From positions 1 through 49,664 of the forward strand of contig JAFYLR010000043.1 in assembly GCA_017550115.1 (NCBI GenBank): a stretch of DNA of 49,664 nucleotides. The letters run 5' to 3'. Positions 37,182 to 46,096 of the stretch are shown piece after piece (positions within the stretch are counted from its first letter, which is position 1; every line of letters starts with the position of its first letter). The notes beneath the pieces are model-generated. The model did no database searches. It had not been told where the DNA came from and saw only the letters and a list, made by a program, of their open reading frames with translations. Both the position numbers and the translations under genes were made by a program. The DNA is from Clostridia bacterium. GTDB lineage: Bacteria > Bacillota > Clostridia > Oscillospirales > CAG-272.

Positions 37182-37604
37182 ATGTCCGAAAAAGTTACCT
37201 CTAAAACTGTGACAACGGCGGCACTCGCATATTTGGGCGACTGCGTTATTGAGATGTGCGTTCGTTCATTTCTCGTCTCAGAGGGACTCTCAACCTCAAG
37301 GCATCTCAATTCCGAGGCACTTTCTTTCGTTCGTGCTTCAGCACAAGCGGAAGCCGCACACAAGCTGCTCGATATCTTAGACGAAGACGAAGCCGCGGCA
37401 TACCGCCGAGGGCGAAATATCGGTCACACTAACGTTCCAAAAAGCTCAACCGTCTCGGAATACAGACAGGCAACGGGACTTGAGACTCTTTTCGGCTATC
37501 TTTCGCTTGAGGGCAAGAAAGAACGCATTGACGAGCTTTTCAGCATCGGATATGCTGATAAAATAGAAAATCTGCGTACAAAAATGCAAACGCAAAATAA
37601 ATAA
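37182..37604 (+). CDS. mrnC: Mini-ribonuclease III
   Basis: A 140-residue RNase III catalytic domain without the double-stranded RNA-binding domain. Seen: ALAYLGDCVIEMCVR, the MrnC signature. It matures 23S rRNA in Bacillus. ATG 37182 follows AGGAGG. It lies between the RNase M5-like gene and a cyclophilin, in one transcript. Confidence 0.94.
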   Translation: MSEKVTSKTVTTAALAYLGDCVIEMCVRSFLVSEGLSTSRHLNSEALSFVRASAQAEAAHKLLDILDEDEAAAYRRGRNIGHTNVPKSSTVSEYRQATGLETLFGYLSLEGKKERIDELFSIGYADKIENLRTKMQTQNK

Positions 37605-37619
37605 AAGTGGAGAAAAAAT

Positions 37620-38105
37620 ATGGAAAACATCAACGTTAAAATAACAGTCAAAAATTACGGCACTATGACAGCGGAGCTTTATCCCGACAAAGCACCTATC
37701 ACTGTAGAAAACTTTGTAAAGCTTGTAAAGGAAGGATTCTACGAGGGACTTATATTCCACCGCGTCATTTACGGATTTATGATCCAGGGCGGAGGATATG
37801 ATGCTATTATGCGTGACAAGGACGCTGAGTCGATTGTCGGCGAGTTTGCCGCGAACGGTCACCCCGAGAACGACATCAAGCATACGAGAGGCGTTCTTTC
37901 TATGGCAAGAACTATGATACCCGATTCCGCATCATCACAGTTCTTCATTATGCATCAGGACGCACCTCACCTTGACGGACAGTATGCCGCTTTCGGTGCG
38001 CTTACAGATGGTATTGAGGTCGTTGATAAGATAGCAGCTGTTGCCACAAACTTTAGCGACGCACCTGTAAACCCCGTAGTTATCGAAAAAATCGAATTGA
38101 TCTGA
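37620..38105 (+). CDS. Cyclophilin-type peptidyl-prolyl isomerase
   Basis: A 161-residue cyclophilin without signal peptide, so cytoplasmic. Seen: FHRVIYGFMIQGG, SASSQFFIMHQ and LDGQYAAFG. These carry the Arg and Gln/Phe active-site residues of the family. It begins 15 bases after mrnC. It speeds proline isomerisation in protein folding. Confidence 0.95.
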   Translation: MENINVKITVKNYGTMTAELYPDKAPITVENFVKLVKEGFYEGLIFHRVIYGFMIQGGGYDAIMRDKDAESIVGEFAANGHPENDIKHTRGVLSMARTMIPDSASSQFFIMHQDAPHLDGQYAAFGALTDGIEVVDKIAAVATNFSDAPVNPVVIEKIELI

Positions 38106-38125
38106 TAAAAATCAGGCATATTTAT

Positions 38126-38175
38126 TCTCCTCTGTCAATATAATGGTACCTTGTGCCATTTTTCAACAGAGGAGA
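38126..38175 (+). other. Nested hairpin after the cyclophilin gene
   Basis: An outer 10-bp stem (38126-38135 with 38166-38175) encloses an inner 7-bp stem (38143-38149 with 38153-38159) followed by TTTTC. It may be a weak terminator; the T-run is short and the outer stem hides it. Confidence 0.5.
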
Positions 38176-38231
38176 TTTAATATTACCCCAAAATTATAAA
38201 ACTTTACGAAAACAGAATTTGGAGAAGATTT

Positions 38232-39365
38232 ATGCAATTTGTTGCGACCTGCCTTTTCGGACTTGAAAAATTGTTGGGCGAAGAAATAGACGCTCTCGGA
38301 TGTCGCAGAATAGAAACGATCGACGGAAGAGTTACATTTGAGGGCAAACCCGAGGATGCCGCGAGAGCCAATATAAATTTAAGATGTGCAGAGCACGTGT
38401 TTATCAAGATCGGTGCTTTTGAGGCGGTCACCTTCACAGATCTTTTTGACGGCACATACAATCTTCCTTGGGAAGAATATATCACCGCAAACGACGCTTT
38501 TCCCGTAAAAGGACACTCTATAAAAAGCGTACTTTATTCTGTCCCCGACTGTCAGAGCATCATAAAAAAGGCTATAGCAAAACGGCTCGGCGCTCATTAC
38601 GGTATGGAACGCCTACCCGAGAGTGCTGTCAAGCATCAGATAGAGTTTTTTCTTTTCAAGGATACGGTCACATTGATGATCGACACTTCAGGCACACCGC
38701 TTCATAAGAGAGGCTATCGTCCGGCGGCGGGAGCCGCCCCTTTGCGTGAAACGCTCGGTGCTGCTCTTGCACTCACAACAAGGCCAAGAGAGGACGTTCT
38801 AATCTGGGATCCTTTTTGCGGCTCTGGCACTATCGCCATCGAGGCGGCTATGATCATGACTCGCCGTGCTCCCGGTCTTTTGCGCGGCTTTGACGGCGAA
38901 AGATTTTCCTGTCTGCCAAAAAGCTCTTGGTCAGATGCCAGAGAGGAAGCGGAGAGCAGAATAATAAAGGACAGCACGTTTGAAGTGTGGGCGTCAGATA
39001 TCGACGACGAGGTGCTTCAATACGCAAGTGCAAATGCGGACAGAGCAGGCGTTGGCAGCAGAATAAGAATTTTCAAATCAGATGCAAGAAAGATAGAAAA
39101 GCCCGACAGAAAGGGAACTATTGTTTGCAACCCGCCGTATGGCGAGAGGCTGATGACCGAAAAAGAAACTTATGAGCTTTACCGTGCTATTGGGAAGAAT
39201 TTTGCCGGCTTTGATCCTTGGCAGATATACGTTCTTACATCTTGTGAGGAGTTTGAACGACTATATGGGCGTCGTGCCGATAAAAAACGCAAGTTATATA
39301 ACGGAATGATCCCTTGCAACCTTTATCAATACTTCAAACCAAAAGAAAATTTTCGCAAATTTTGA
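38232..39365 (+). CDS. RlmL/Trm14-like THUMP RNA methyltransferase
   Basis: A 377-residue RNA N2-guanine methyltransferase-like protein. An N-terminal THUMP-type region precedes a UPF0020 methyltransferase domain with DPFCGSGTIAIEAA (SAM site) and NPPYGERL (target-base NPPY). The length equals the stand-alone first half of E. coli RlmL, as in Gram-positive YpsC. The rRNA or tRNA target is not shown by sequence. ATG 38232 follows GGAGAAG. Confidence 0.92.
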   Translation: MQFVATCLFGLEKLLGEEIDALGCRRIETIDGRVTFEGKPEDAARANINLRCAEHVFIKIGAFEAVTFTDLFDGTYNLPWEEYITANDAFPVKGHSIKSVLYSVPDCQSIIKKAIAKRLGAHYGMERLPESAVKHQIEFFLFKDTVTLMIDTSGTPLHKRGYRPAAGAAPLRETLGAALALTTRPREDVLIWDPFCGSGTIAIEAAMIMTRRAPGLLRGFDGERFSCLPKSSWSDAREEAESRIIKDSTFEVWASDIDDEVLQYASANADRAGVGSRIRIFKSDARKIEKPDRKGTIVCNPPYGERLMTEKETYELYRAIGKNFAGFDPWQIYVLTSCEEFERLYGRRADKKRKLYNGMIPCNLYQYFKPKENFRKF

Positions 39366-39373
39366 CACTTCTA

Positions 39374-39402
39374 TTGACTTTGCTCAGAAAAAGAGTTATA
39401 AT
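39374..39402 (+). promoter_or_regulatory. Promoter of the thiT transcript
   Basis: TTGACT (39374-39379) and TATAAT (39397-39402) with a 17-base spacer, immediately before the TPP riboswitch. Confidence 0.85.
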
Positions 39403-39422
39403 ATGGTCTGTAAATTTAATAT

Positions 39423-39577
39423 GTGACGGCAGTCACACGCGGGGGTGCCCTATGGCTGAGACGGAGCGATCCGAACCCTTATAACCTGATACGGATAATA
39501 CCGGCGTAGGAAGTTGTTTGATTTTTTTGCATATGAAAGCATAAGCAGCTACACGGATATTCGTGCGGCTGCTTTTT
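39423..39577 (+). promoter_or_regulatory. TPP riboswitch with terminator
   Basis: The thi-box landmarks are present in order: GCGGGGGTGCC, GGCTGAGA, ACCCTTATAACCTGAT, and GGATAATACCGGCGTAGGAA, spanning about 39436-39512. A terminator follows: AGCAGC (39544-39549) with GCTGCT (39568-39573) and an inner stem CACG/CGTG, then TTTTT. Thiamine diphosphate binding should stop transcription before thiT. Confidence 0.96.
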
Positions 39578-39604
39578 CACGTATGCAAAGAAAGGAGTTT
39601 CGAT

Positions 39605-40276
39605 ATGAAAAACGAAACAAAAAAATTAAACGTTCACCGTCTCACCTTTAGCGCAGTTATGTTGGCTCTTGCCACCTGCCTCGCCCTTATCTGCTCGCTT
39701 CTGCCCCTCAGCCTTCCTTACGGCGGAGGGTTCACTATCGCGAGTATGCTGCCGATCGTGCTTGTGTCCTATATTTACGGCGTAAAATGGGGATTTTTCA
39801 CCTCATTCACCTATGCTGTAATTCAGATGATACTTGACTTGATACGAGGAAGATCGTCAACCATTATCGCCTTTTTCCTTCCCGACAGCGATTTCGCAAT
39901 ATACGCAGGTATAATAATCTGCCTGCTCGACTATGTCCTCGCTTACAGCATTCTCGGTATCGGCGGAATTTTCAGAAAAAAATCGAAAAGTAAAGGGCTG
40001 GCCCTCACCCTCGGCACCGTTATCGCTCTTAGTGCAAGATATATTATACACATCATCTCGGGATATATCTTTTACGGTGCGTATGCTGAGTGGTTCTTCT
40101 CAGAAAGCTTTTTCACAAGCCTCGGCTCAAAAATTTTGAGTGTCCTTGATGGACAAGTCCTCGCATTCGTTTATTCGGTCATTTACAACGGTCTTTACAT
40201 GATCCCCGAAATCGTAATAACTGCCGTTGCCGCCGTTTTGATCTCACGTTTACCGCAGGTAAAGCCTGTAGAATAA
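39605..40276 (+). CDS. thiT: ECF thiamine transporter S component
   Basis: A 223-residue membrane protein with about six helices. The position after a TPP riboswitch, the size, and features such as LSLPYGGGFTIASMLPIVLVS and YGVKWGF fit ThiT. It binds thiamine and works with a shared ECF module (EcfA, EcfT) that is not in this window. Start chosen at ATG 39605 behind AAAGGAG. Confidence 0.92.
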   Translation: MKNETKKLNVHRLTFSAVMLALATCLALICSLLPLSLPYGGGFTIASMLPIVLVSYIYGVKWGFFTSFTYAVIQMILDLIRGRSSTIIAFFLPDSDFAIYAGIIICLLDYVLAYSILGIGGIFRKKSKSKGLALTLGTVIALSARYIIHIISGYIFYGAYAEWFFSESFFTSLGSKILSVLDGQVLAFVYSVIYNGLYMIPEIVITAVAAVLISRLPQVKPVE

Positions 40277-40290
40277 ATATGCTCTGCTCT

Positions 40291-40327
40291 AAAAAAGGAA
40301 TGTATCTGCATGATACATTCCTTTTTT
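40291..40327. terminator. Bidirectional terminator between thiT and the radical SAM gene
   Basis: A 16-bp perfect stem, 40291-40306 with 40312-40327, starts with AAAAAA and ends with TTTTTT, so it works on both strands. Confidence 0.93.
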
Positions 40328-40329
40328 AT

Positions 40330-41238
40330 TTACGATAAACTCTGTTTTTTGCATTTCCCCATACTGCCGCAGCTGCGGCAAAGTGGTTCTATAAAACGGT
40401 GATGTGCCATGGCGTCTCTCATTTTCTTTGCACGTGGAGAGGAAAGTGCCTCATCAAGCGTTGTTTCATAAATGTTCCCAAGCGGTATTTCACCGTTTCT
40501 GTCAAGACAGCAGGGGACTATCGTTCCGTCGCAAAGAATACCTATCTGCCTTAGTAGGCCATGGCAAAAATCCTCGCCATACTCGCTTTGTTTCTCAGCT
40601 TTATCCTCCGAATTAGTGTACTCCACCTCGGAAATATCGGGCCAATCAAATCTCTCTCCCCATTCGAGAAAAATATGGTCGGCAACACGTTCTCCTCTGT
40701 GAGTTTTGAGCCAAGGCTCACGCTCGGGCGGAAAGAATTGACGCAACATATTCAATATCTTTTCGTTCATAGTGTTAATCGGGTTCTCATTGCCCAAGTT
40801 CCAAAGCCTTAAAACCGCAAATTTGCCACTCTCAGCAAGAACTTTCGCACTCTCTAAACAATTTATGATATATTCTTCAAATCTATCTTTTGTATCGTCA
40901 CACATATTCCCTTCAAAAGAATGGAGAGAGATGCAGACGGTTCTCAGATTTTTTGATGAACACAAGAAAGGCAGTCGGCCACGCAAAAGAGTGCCATTTG
41001 TCGTTATTTTCAGCTTTACATTCATCGAATCGGCGACCTGCATTATCTTCTCAAGCTCGGGGTGCAGAAGCGGCTCACCCATCAGGTGAAGAAAAAGGTT
41101 TTCGACCTTTCCGTCAAGCTTTGCCGCAACCTCCCGAAACTCCGCCACCGTCATATGACGCTTTTTGCGGTCATGCCCCGGGCAAAATTCGCAGGCAAGG
41201 TTGCAGATGTTCGTTATTTCAACATACGCATTCTTCAT
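40330..41238 (-). CDS. Radical SAM/SPASM-type protein
   Basis: A 302-residue protein with the radical SAM cluster motif CNLACEFC (Cys12, 16, 19), GEPLLHPEL, and a cysteine-rich C-terminus (GTIVPCCLDRNG, then CRSCGSMGKCKK) typical of SPASM domains that bind extra Fe-S clusters. Such proteins modify peptides or act on sugars and proteins. No precursor peptide or maturase partner is next to it. It starts 4 bases after the GNAT gene in the 45153-40330 operon. Substrate unknown. Confidence 0.88.
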   Translation of the reverse strand: MKNAYVEITNICNLACEFCPGHDRKKRHMTVAEFREVAAKLDGKVENLFLHLMGEPLLHPELEKIMQVADSMNVKLKITTNGTLLRGRLPFLCSSKNLRTVCISLHSFEGNMCDDTKDRFEEYIINCLESAKVLAESGKFAVLRLWNLGNENPINTMNEKILNMLRQFFPPEREPWLKTHRGERVADHIFLEWGERFDWPDISEVEYTNSEDKAEKQSEYGEDFCHGLLRQIGILCDGTIVPCCLDRNGEIPLGNIYETTLDEALSSPRAKKMRDAMAHHRFIEPLCRSCGSMGKCKKQSLS

Positions 41239-41242
41239 TTAT

Positions 41243-41770
41243 TTATACGATCTCCATCTCGTAAGCAAAACGCTCGTTCTCACTATCCTTTTTACCACCA
41301 AGGTATATGATACCACAGTGCTTGAACCCGTTTTTCTCAAGCATTTTCTGCATCGATATGTTTAGCCGATGCGTGTCTCCACGCATAAAGCGAAATCCCA
41401 ACTCTCTGCTCATCTCGACAGCGTGCGAAACCATTTTCCCCGCAATTCCCGCCCCCTTAGCTTTTGCACAAACGGCAATACGATGTATCGCAGAATATGG
41501 CTCATCTGAGGAAAACTCTCCCTCGAAAATCTCATTATAATTCTCGTCGCCCCTCGTATCAAAGCAATAAACGCCGAGAACGGTATCCTCATCATCTATC
41601 GCAACAAATGACCTGCCTCCCTCAATATCCTCTGCAAAATCTCTCTCCGAAGGGTATTCCCCCTGCCACTGCGGTATCGAATTTTCGGCAAAATATTTTC
41701 TCGCCTCAAAAACTATTTCCATAATAAACGGCAAATCTTTCTTTTCGGTCCTTCTTATTTTTATAATCAT
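41243..41770 (-). CDS. GNAT family N-acetyltransferase
   Basis: A 175-residue acetyltransferase. Seen: IRRTEKKDLPFIMEI at the start, IHRIAVCAKAKGAGIAGKMV (acetyl-CoA loop) and NISMQKMLEKNGFKHCGI at the end. Start chosen at ATG 41770; a TTG seven codons upstream is weaker. It lies between the AraC regulator and the radical SAM gene. Substrate unknown. Confidence 0.88.
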   Translation of the reverse strand: MIIKIRRTEKKDLPFIMEIVFEARKYFAENSIPQWQGEYPSERDFAEDIEGGRSFVAIDDEDTVLGVYCFDTRGDENYNEIFEGEFSSDEPYSAIHRIAVCAKAKGAGIAGKMVSHAVEMSRELGFRFMRGDTHRLNISMQKMLEKNGFKHCGIIYLGGKKDSENERFAYEMEIV

Positions 41771-41800
41771 ATTATCCCCATCTGTCAGCAAAAAGCAAAA

Positions 41801-42640
41801 TTATATTATAGTTGAAACGGAATGCGTCTGCTTTTGTCCGAGACGTCTGTATTCACTTGGCGACATTCCCATTCTGCGAGCAAAAGCCCGATTGAAAGTT
41901 CTTAAAGTATTAAATCCAACGTTTTGCGAGATCTCCGTAATAGTTTGATCTGTTTGAAGGAGCTGACCGCAAGCCTCCGTTATTCGCAACGAATTTATAT
42001 AGTCATTAAATTTGACCTTCAGCTTCATACTGAACAGATGTGAGATATAGTACTTACTTATATGTAGATTTTCTTCGAGAATATCAAGCGAAAGGTCGCT
42101 TGCAAAATTATCCGAACAAAAATCAACCACCTTTTTGAGAGTGTTTGAATTAACACTTTTTGTATCAACAAAGTCTAATTTCTGAAAAACCTCTCCGAAA
42201 AAAGAAAGCAATGCACTTTTTAGTAATATCTCTTTATATTCTCCGCCTTTATCCCCGAGTTTTAATTCCTCCATCTTTCTCATAAGCGGTAAAATTTCTT
42301 CGGGCAAGTTTTCTCTTCGAATAACACTGCTTTTCGGTATGCGATTTTTGAAAACGTCTTTAATTTCAGGTACTATATCACTATCCATTATAACAAGCAT
42401 ATAACGCTCTTTTTTTGTTGGCCTATATGCATGGATTTGGTTGGGAAAAACTAAACAAAGATCGCCCTCAGACATTTTATATCCAACCGAATCAACAGAA
42501 ATGCTCATCTCGCCTTCAAGCAATAAGAAAAATTCTATCTGTGCGTGCATATGAGGAGGACAACCAAGACGCACCTTGCCTTCTTTGCCCTCGGTGCGAA
42601 AATAAAACTCCGGTTTTTTTATTTCGTAAATCGTTTCCAT
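41801..42640 (-). CDS. AraC-family regulator with a cupin sensor domain
   Basis: A 279-residue regulator. The N-terminal half is a cupin (PPHMHAQIEFFLLLEGEMSISV), typical for sugar-sensing AraC proteins; the C-terminal two helix-turn-helix units end NVGFNTLRTFNRAFARRMGM, SPSEYRRLG. Its ATG overlaps the stop of the DUF5722-like gene by one base, so translation is coupled. It may control that gene and respond to a carbohydrate, which is inference. Confidence 0.92.
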   Translation of the reverse strand: METIYEIKKPEFYFRTEGKEGKVRLGCPPHMHAQIEFFLLLEGEMSISVDSVGYKMSEGDLCLVFPNQIHAYRPTKKERYMLVIMDSDIVPEIKDVFKNRIPKSSVIRRENLPEEILPLMRKMEELKLGDKGGEYKEILLKSALLSFFGEVFQKLDFVDTKSVNSNTLKKVVDFCSDNFASDLSLDILEENLHISKYYISHLFSMKLKVKFNDYINSLRITEACGQLLQTDQTITEISQNVGFNTLRTFNRAFARRMGMSPSEYRRLGQKQTHSVSTII

Positions 42641-45153
42641 TATCGTCTCCTGTGATCGATATTATCGGAATTCGGACGTATTCTCGGCTGTCCGCCCATA
42701 TGTCCCAACTGTTGTCTTGCTCTTAGCTGTTCATAATACCTACGTTCCTCATAAGAGCGTGGGGCAACCTGCCTCGGTCTTTGTCCATTATTATTTATTC
42801 GTGCGTTTTGGGAATATCTCGCCGGATGAGTTATCTGTTGTTTAGGTTGTTTGCACAAAAAGTAATATCTTATAAACAGATATGCGCCAAAAGCCAAAAT
42901 CAGCAATATAACAATTATAATAATTATCCAAACAACACCGATCCCGCCTTTTTTCAAGGTGACACTTATATCTTCAATATATAGCGAAACTTCGCCCTCT
43001 GCCGTCCCCTCCTGCGAGGAATAGACGGGTGAGCGTGACAAATTTGACTTCACCCAAAAGTAAAGCACAACGTCCCCATTATCATTACTCAGATCCGCAT
43101 CGCTCACATCAAAATAGACCGTCTGTCTGTTTGAGGACTGTACGGTAACGGACGAGGTGTGGAAAACCTTTGCGTCCGCACCTGACTGCGAAAGTGCAAG
43201 TGTCACTTCGCTTGTGTTTCCTATCTTCGACTCAACGTTAAGCACCACCGTTATCGTCTCGACACCCCTAAGCGTTTCAAATGACACGGGAGCACTTCTG
43301 ACTCCCATATTTTCCCCTAAATATTTCGGTAAAAGTCCGCTTTTAAGCGCTTTCTCTCCGAGATAATCACATATCTCTACATAATAGGAGCTGTCGGACG
43401 GGAAGAAATTATGATTTTTTCCATCGCTAAAGTCAAACAGTACGCTTGTTTCGGTTTTGCCTTTTTTGCCACCGCCAAAAACTGTCGTCCCCGCACTATC
43501 GCTTCGGCTCACGACCTTCGCACTCTTTGAATTCTTTTCCCAAAGCTCTCTCCATTCGCTGCCGATCCTGAGCTTTGCGGGCTCCGGCTCTGCTATTCCT
43601 TTTACATCTATTTCCTCAAAGACCTTGTATATCTCACGCTTCTCACTCGCACCTCCGTCCGTCCCAACACGCCAAAGTCCCGTTTCACCGTTGCCCGTTG
43701 CTCCGTCCCAATGTCCGTTGTAAATAAAGGCGGTGACGTCAGCTTCTATTGCCTTCATATAAGCATAGGCATAGGACGCAGCCTGAGATGATTCGTCAGA
43801 GGAGGAAATGCCGTAATTGTATATCAAAAGCTCGGTTTCTTCCCCTATTAAATCTCTTACTACGGATATGTTTTTCATCGTTACAAATTCAGTATCTGCC
43901 GAATTTGTTGCACCCATATTAGCCCAGACCATGCTTGAATCGTCAGAGGAGGTCGGTATTATCGCAACACCGAAATCTATATCTGCGCCACAAAGCGTGT
44001 TCTTTAATGAATTTATAAATTCCGCCCCACCGAAGATGTGACGGCGAGGGCTCGGCAAAGGCTCGTCCGTTTCCTGTCCCTCTTCGTTCGCTAAATCAAG
44101 CGTCCATTTATTATCAAGTGAGATAAACACCTTTCCGCAAGAATATTTTGAGCGCAGTGCCGTATGTGCAATCCTCAAAAGCTCCCCATATCTCTCTGTA
44201 CTCTCAGACAGTGTACGCTCGTCATCTATATTTGTATCAAGTGTCGAATTTACACCGTGTCCGATTATATAGGAGGCCGCAAAGCCGTATTTTTTATCCT
44301 GTCTTGTGTAACGCTCCGCAAAAAACTCAAAGAAAGCCGCCATATGACGATAAGCCTCTCCCGTGCTTACCGATATAGCGTAATGATTTTCTTCCTTTCG
44401 GTCAGAATCGGCTGTCACACCGGTTGATGCAGCAAGGCATGAAAGCGCCGAGGGGAGTTCTTTTTTGGGAGTGTCGAGAGTAAACTCTAAAAAGACTTCT
44501 ATTCCGGCTCCCGTAAGATTTTTGATCTTGTAATCAAGCTCCGCCATCTTCTCTGCGTCATAGTAATGCGATTCGCCGTCAAAAATGAAGGTGATGGCAT
44601 TTTCTTTGCTTTCGGGCAAAATATATTCTTCTATCGGGATTCTTATCGTCGTGTGTGAAGCTCCGAGCGAGGTCGCATCAGACGAGGAAACTATATAAAG
44701 TCCCTTGATCGACGCATATTCGGGATATTCTTCCGTGTTTTTTGCAAGTGCTTCGGGGTTATCTATGTAATGAACGTCGCCGAGAGCCGTATATCCCTTT
44801 TCGTTATCAAACGCCGCCAAAACAAATCCCGAATAAAGAATCGTACGCGCCCCGTCCTTTAGCGGCAAAGAAAAATTCATCTTGTCGTCCGCTTTCGCTC
44901 TTGAAATCGGTATAAGAGTACTTATATCGTCGGAATCGTTCCCTGCTGTAACCTCAATCAGATAGATAGTTTTATGCTTATATTTACGCAACGTGTCTTT
45001 ATCCATTGTTGCGTTTATTTTTATCTTTCCGCTCTCTGTATCATATTTTACGCTTTTTATGGCTGTTTTGTCCGCCTCACCACGTGAGCAGGCAGTAAGC
45101 AAAAAAACAACCATAATCACAATAAACCATAAAAGGGAAGCTTTTTTATTCAT
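42640..45153 (-). CDS. DUF5722-like glycosidase-fold lipoprotein with a C-terminal membrane anchor
   Basis: An 837-residue protein. Residues 1-22 are a signal peptide with lipobox LTAC. Residues about 135-500 resemble the DUF5722 family, a TIM-barrel-like putative glycosidase, with ITFIFDGESHYYDAEKM, FFEFFAERY, SYIIGHGVNS and KVFISLDNKWT. A beta-rich region follows, then a membrane helix (VVWIIIIIVILLILAFGAYL) and an Arg/Gln-rich tail. Having both a lipid anchor and a C-terminal helix is unusual. Start chosen at ATG 45153 behind CGGAGGTG. First gene of a four-gene operon. Confidence 0.75.
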   Translation of the reverse strand: MNKKASLLWFIVIMVVFLLTACSRGEADKTAIKSVKYDTESGKIKINATMDKDTLRKYKHKTIYLIEVTAGNDSDDISTLIPISRAKADDKMNFSLPLKDGARTILYSGFVLAAFDNEKGYTALGDVHYIDNPEALAKNTEEYPEYASIKGLYIVSSSDATSLGASHTTIRIPIEEYILPESKENAITFIFDGESHYYDAEKMAELDYKIKNLTGAGIEVFLEFTLDTPKKELPSALSCLAASTGVTADSDRKEENHYAISVSTGEAYRHMAAFFEFFAERYTRQDKKYGFAASYIIGHGVNSTLDTNIDDERTLSESTERYGELLRIAHTALRSKYSCGKVFISLDNKWTLDLANEEGQETDEPLPSPRRHIFGGAEFINSLKNTLCGADIDFGVAIIPTSSDDSSMVWANMGATNSADTEFVTMKNISVVRDLIGEETELLIYNYGISSSDESSQAASYAYAYMKAIEADVTAFIYNGHWDGATGNGETGLWRVGTDGGASEKREIYKVFEEIDVKGIAEPEPAKLRIGSEWRELWEKNSKSAKVVSRSDSAGTTVFGGGKKGKTETSVLFDFSDGKNHNFFPSDSSYYVEICDYLGEKALKSGLLPKYLGENMGVRSAPVSFETLRGVETITVVLNVESKIGNTSEVTLALSQSGADAKVFHTSSVTVQSSNRQTVYFDVSDADLSNDNGDVVLYFWVKSNLSRSPVYSSQEGTAEGEVSLYIEDISVTLKKGGIGVVWIIIIIVILLILAFGAYLFIRYYFLCKQPKQQITHPARYSQNARINNNGQRPRQVAPRSYEERRYYEQLRARQQLGHMGGQPRIRPNSDNIDHRRR

Positions 45154-45235
45154 AAAACACCTCCGTATTAGTAGAAAAAAATTGCTCTCTTTCTCAGATA
45201 ATCCGTCCAAAACAAGACAAAATGTGCTTTTTTTG

Positions 45236-45264
45236 ATTATAACACATATTTTGACTTTTTTCAA
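45236..45264 (-). promoter_or_regulatory. Promoter of the DUF5722-like operon
   Basis: Minus strand TTGAAA (45264-45259) and TATAAT (45241-45236) with a 17-base spacer. Confidence 0.82.
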
Positions 45265-45330
45265 CAATTTAATCTGAAAACAGAAAGCAATTTTTTCAAT
45301 TATTATAAATAAAGTTGTGTGTTAAACTAA

Positions 45331-45918
45331 TTATTCATACGAAACACTCTTTGGCAGAATGTTTATAAGACGTATAATTACGGGGCAAAGGAAAATATTA
45401 AACGCAAGCTCGAAAAGGAAGTTTCCGCCGGCAAGACCGAGGAACATATAAGAAACAACGTTCTGACTTCCTGCCCAAGCCGTGACTGGCTCCATAAAGA
45501 AAGCAACGCACCCAAGAAGAAATACGCCCGTATTTACGATAGGACATATAACCGCCGCAAAAAAAACGGCAAAATATTTATTGAATCGGGAAAACAACTT
45601 ATAGATCAATGCTGCTGCAAGACCGCATAGGATTCCTTTTAACATAACTGTAATGACCGTTCCGGGAACGCTTACGGCAAAAAACAAGTTTGCATCTCCC
45701 GTCATAATAACTGCCACGCCGAATACAGCACCAAGCCAAAAGCCTCCGTAATATCCTGCAATAACCGCACCTAGTACTATTGGAGCAAGAACGAGCGAGA
45801 CGGAAAATTGCCCGAATCTTATGAATTGACCTAAATGCTGAAGAACGATAACAAGTGCTGTCATAACGGCAAGATACGTTATCTTTCTTATGTTATTGGA
45901 TTGAGTTTTTCGAGCCAT
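45331..45918 (-). CDS. ECF transporter S component, ligand unknown
   Basis: A 195-residue membrane protein with about six helices. The opening IRKITYLAVMTALVIVLQHL and FSVSLVLAPIVLGAVIAG are typical of ECF substrate-binding (S) components for vitamins. Start chosen at ATG 45918 behind GGAGG; an in-frame start further upstream at 46017 would fall in the promoter. It stands alone, with no EcfA or EcfT near. The vitamin cannot be named. Confidence 0.85.
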   Translation of the reverse strand: MARKTQSNNIRKITYLAVMTALVIVLQHLGQFIRFGQFSVSLVLAPIVLGAVIAGYYGGFWLGAVFGVAVIMTGDANLFFAVSVPGTVITVMLKGILCGLAAALIYKLFSRFNKYFAVFFAAVICPIVNTGVFLLGCVAFFMEPVTAWAGSQNVVSYMFLGLAGGNFLFELAFNIFLCPVIIRLINILPKSVSYE

Positions 45919-45987
45919 AATCACATTACCTCCATAGACTACCGCGAATTTGTTCCCTCTTAAACAAATACATTTTTGAGTCCCTAA

Positions 45988-46017
45988 ATTATAACACAAA
46001 ATCGAGTCAAATGTCAA
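45988..46017 (-). promoter_or_regulatory. Promoter of the ECF S-component gene
   Basis: Minus strand TTGACA (46017-46012) and TATAAT (45993-45988) with an 18-base spacer. A small hairpin lies in the 65-base leader. Confidence 0.8.
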
Positions 46018-46066
46018 TAACCACTATGTTTTTTATAAAAAATTTCTATTTTTTGCATTTTGGATA

Positions 46067-46096
46067 TTGACAAGCAACCACAAGATATGCTATAAT
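46067..46096 (+). promoter_or_regulatory. Promoter of nrdD-nrdG
   Basis: TTGACA (46067-46072) and TATAAT (46091-46096) with an 18-base spacer, about 55 bases before nrdD. Confidence 0.85.
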
